Assembly (NCBI GenBank): GCA_022497155.1
Contig: MU385747.1
Location: 372,001 to 436,000, forward strand
DNA: 64,000 bases
Origin: Whalleya microplaca
Taxonomy: Eukaryota > Ascomycota > Sordariomycetes > Xylariales > Xylariaceae
Direction: 5' to 3'
A program made the position numbers and the translations under genes. Position 1 is the first letter of the stretch; each line of letters begins with the position of its first letter. Below, piece by piece: positions 62,801-64,000 of this stretch. The notes beneath the pieces were generated by a model. It searched no databases. It worked only from the letters and a program-made list of their open reading frames with translations, and was not told the DNA's origin.

Positions 62801-63470
62801 GCTCTTGGGTAGGAAAAATTAACGGGTTGCCTTCAAGCAACATGATTTGCAACTCATCCATCTCAGAAATACAAAGGGGTAGCTCAGCCACCATGTTATT
62901 CTCTATGGATAGTACTTTCAATGAAGCCAATTGAACAATCTCCGGTGGCAACGTTGTGATCTTATTTCTTGCAAGGTCGAGAATTTCAAGAGACTTAATA
63001 CTGCATAACTATCGAATGGTTAGTCTTTAACAAACTCGAAGATATAATACTAGGATTTAGTACAGCCGGTGGAAATATCGTGATACGATTCCCCCTAATG
63101 TTGAGATATCTCAAGCAGGCGCATTCTGCGAATCGTAATGGCAAACTTTGTATCTTATTGTACGAGAGTGCAAGCCTTCTCGTACAGAAACTGTCAATAG
63201 TATTCGTTTCCATGGAAAGGCTTAGCCTTACCGTTCAAGATCATCTTTGATTATATCCACGAACTCATCTGGTACCTCTTCTATGTTACGGCGACTCAAG
63301 TCTATCGTCACACCACTGTTCAATTCAGGATCTTGTCGGCTGCTTAATTCCATAGCATCTCTCATTGCATTTTTCGCCAAACCGATAAAAACGAGGTTTC
63401 TCGTTGGGGCCGAGCCCGGCTTCCCAGCACTGTGACCATCGCCGGCTGAATCCTTCGATGCGGGGTTCAT
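59877..63470 (-). CDS. SOG2-like LRR fused to a large fungal domain of unknown function
   Basis: Six exons: 63470-63232, 63175-63064, 63008-62269, 62217-61574, 61522-60869 and 60817-59877. Introns are 56, 55, 51, 51 and 51 nt. The product is 1109 aa. Residues 1-185 match the N-terminus of SOG2, the LRR protein of the RAM kinase network: NLVFIGLAKNAMRDAMELSS, GVTIDLSRRNIEEVPDEFVD, then 23-residue LRRs (LALSYNKIQSLP, LRYLNIRGNRITIFPPA, LEILDLARNKITTLP, LKVLSIENNMVAELP) and GNPLIFP. Repeat spacing fixes the splice at 63064/63008. The remaining 900 residues are not SOG2. They carry ILPRLIRAFALKIGYEAPTQ, LDWDPFSFIREQ, DAQALPCERYLVQTWP, CNPVIVAGYPIRKK and FSAMLVAVKISRDFVFWHY, blocks I associate with large fungal proteins of unknown function. 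It stops at TGA 59877-59879, after LPGACLASC, apparently by frameshift. The start ATG is 63470; the frame upstream has only a TTG. Confidence 0.82.
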
Positions 63471-64000
63471 TCTGACCAAGTCGATAGAATTGTCCAAGCG
63501 ACAAGGAAGTTGGGAAATGGCTGTCGATCTCCTAGCTCACCAGCCTGTGACAGAGGAAGGTAGAAGAGAGGATGTGCGTGAAATAGCTTCAGTCAAGTGC
63601 AGACGTAGATACAGGCAATTGGAAGGAAGATGTGTGGTTGAAGTATATTGACAAAAGCTTCGATGTCGGTAAATGAGGGGCACATAAAAGTGCAGATTTG
63701 AGGTATCGTCTGACAGTAGCAGCCAATCATGAGTAAACCATTCGGTTCTGGTGCTATGCAACAAAAGATACGAGGCTGTGTGTCGAATAAGAGGCCTTTC
63801 GGCGGCTGGAAGGATGCTTGGCAAGCAACTACGTGATATTCCCACAAATAATGATTGTACTATAACGATTAGGTTTAGGACAAGAGAAGTAAACCATTAT
63901 GAAATTGCAAGTAAAACTTATCCATAGCTACCAATAGGTAGATGGATAGGATAGAACAGGTTGTACATTTAAGACTCTGTCTCGTGTTACAACCACCCAT
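63471..64000. other. 5' flank of the SOG2-LRR fusion gene
   Basis: Promoter side of the minus-strand gene. No other gene is supported up to the window edge. Confidence 0.5.

Overview
The window is nuclear DNA of a filamentous ascomycete (Pezizomycotina; a Sordariomycete fits best, but species cannot be set from this sequence). Grounds: short GT-AG introns of about 50-230 nt with CTAAC/CTGAC-like branch sites; well-spaced genes on both strands; proteins typical of filamentous fungi (DUF6601, BLM10, YTH reader, MER3/HFM1, SOG2-type LRR); and an AT-rich island with a clean repeat-induced point mutation (RIP) signature.

Layout. 297-1209 (+) is a DUF6601-type membrane protein whose frame breaks once near base 1080. 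2832-8893 (-) is the proteasome activator BLM10. 10444-16995 is an AT-rich, RIP-mutated island bounded by a perfect 21-bp inverted repeat, so it looks like one decayed mobile element of about 6.5 kb. 19387-21399 (-) is a six-exon MFS transporter with a 15-nt microexon. 23582-25644 (-) is an uncharacterised disordered fungal protein. 25.7-29.8 kb is minisatellite-rich and holds an intact 463-bp MITE (43-bp terminal inverted repeats, 9-bp target duplication). 29837-31250 (+) is the GPI mannosyltransferase GPI18. 32639-34177 (+) is a YTH-domain m6A reader. 34.2-41.3 kb has no recognisable gene. 41338-44250 (+) is a 970-aa disordered protein. 47085-48742 (+) is a UDP-galactose-type nucleotide-sugar transporter. 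49765-54757 (+) is the meiotic helicase HFM1/MER3, with an in-frame TAG near its 3' end that a small intron could remove. 54.8-58.9 kb has tandem repeats but no convincing gene. 58878-59268 (-) is a relic of an ABC-transporter nucleotide-binding domain. 59877-63470 (-) is a six-exon gene joining a SOG2-like leucine-rich-repeat N-terminus to a large fungal region of unknown function; its own 3' coding remnant lies decayed downstream (59326-59876).

The genes do not form an operon or a biosynthetic cluster. Most are housekeeping or informational: proteasome regulation, GPI anchors, Golgi nucleotide-sugar import, m6A reading, meiotic recombination. Between them lie transposon-scarred, gene-poor tracts. 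The most unusual items are the SOG2-LRR fusion gene with its decayed tail beside an ABC relic, the TIR-bounded RIP island, and the intact MULE-type MITE.
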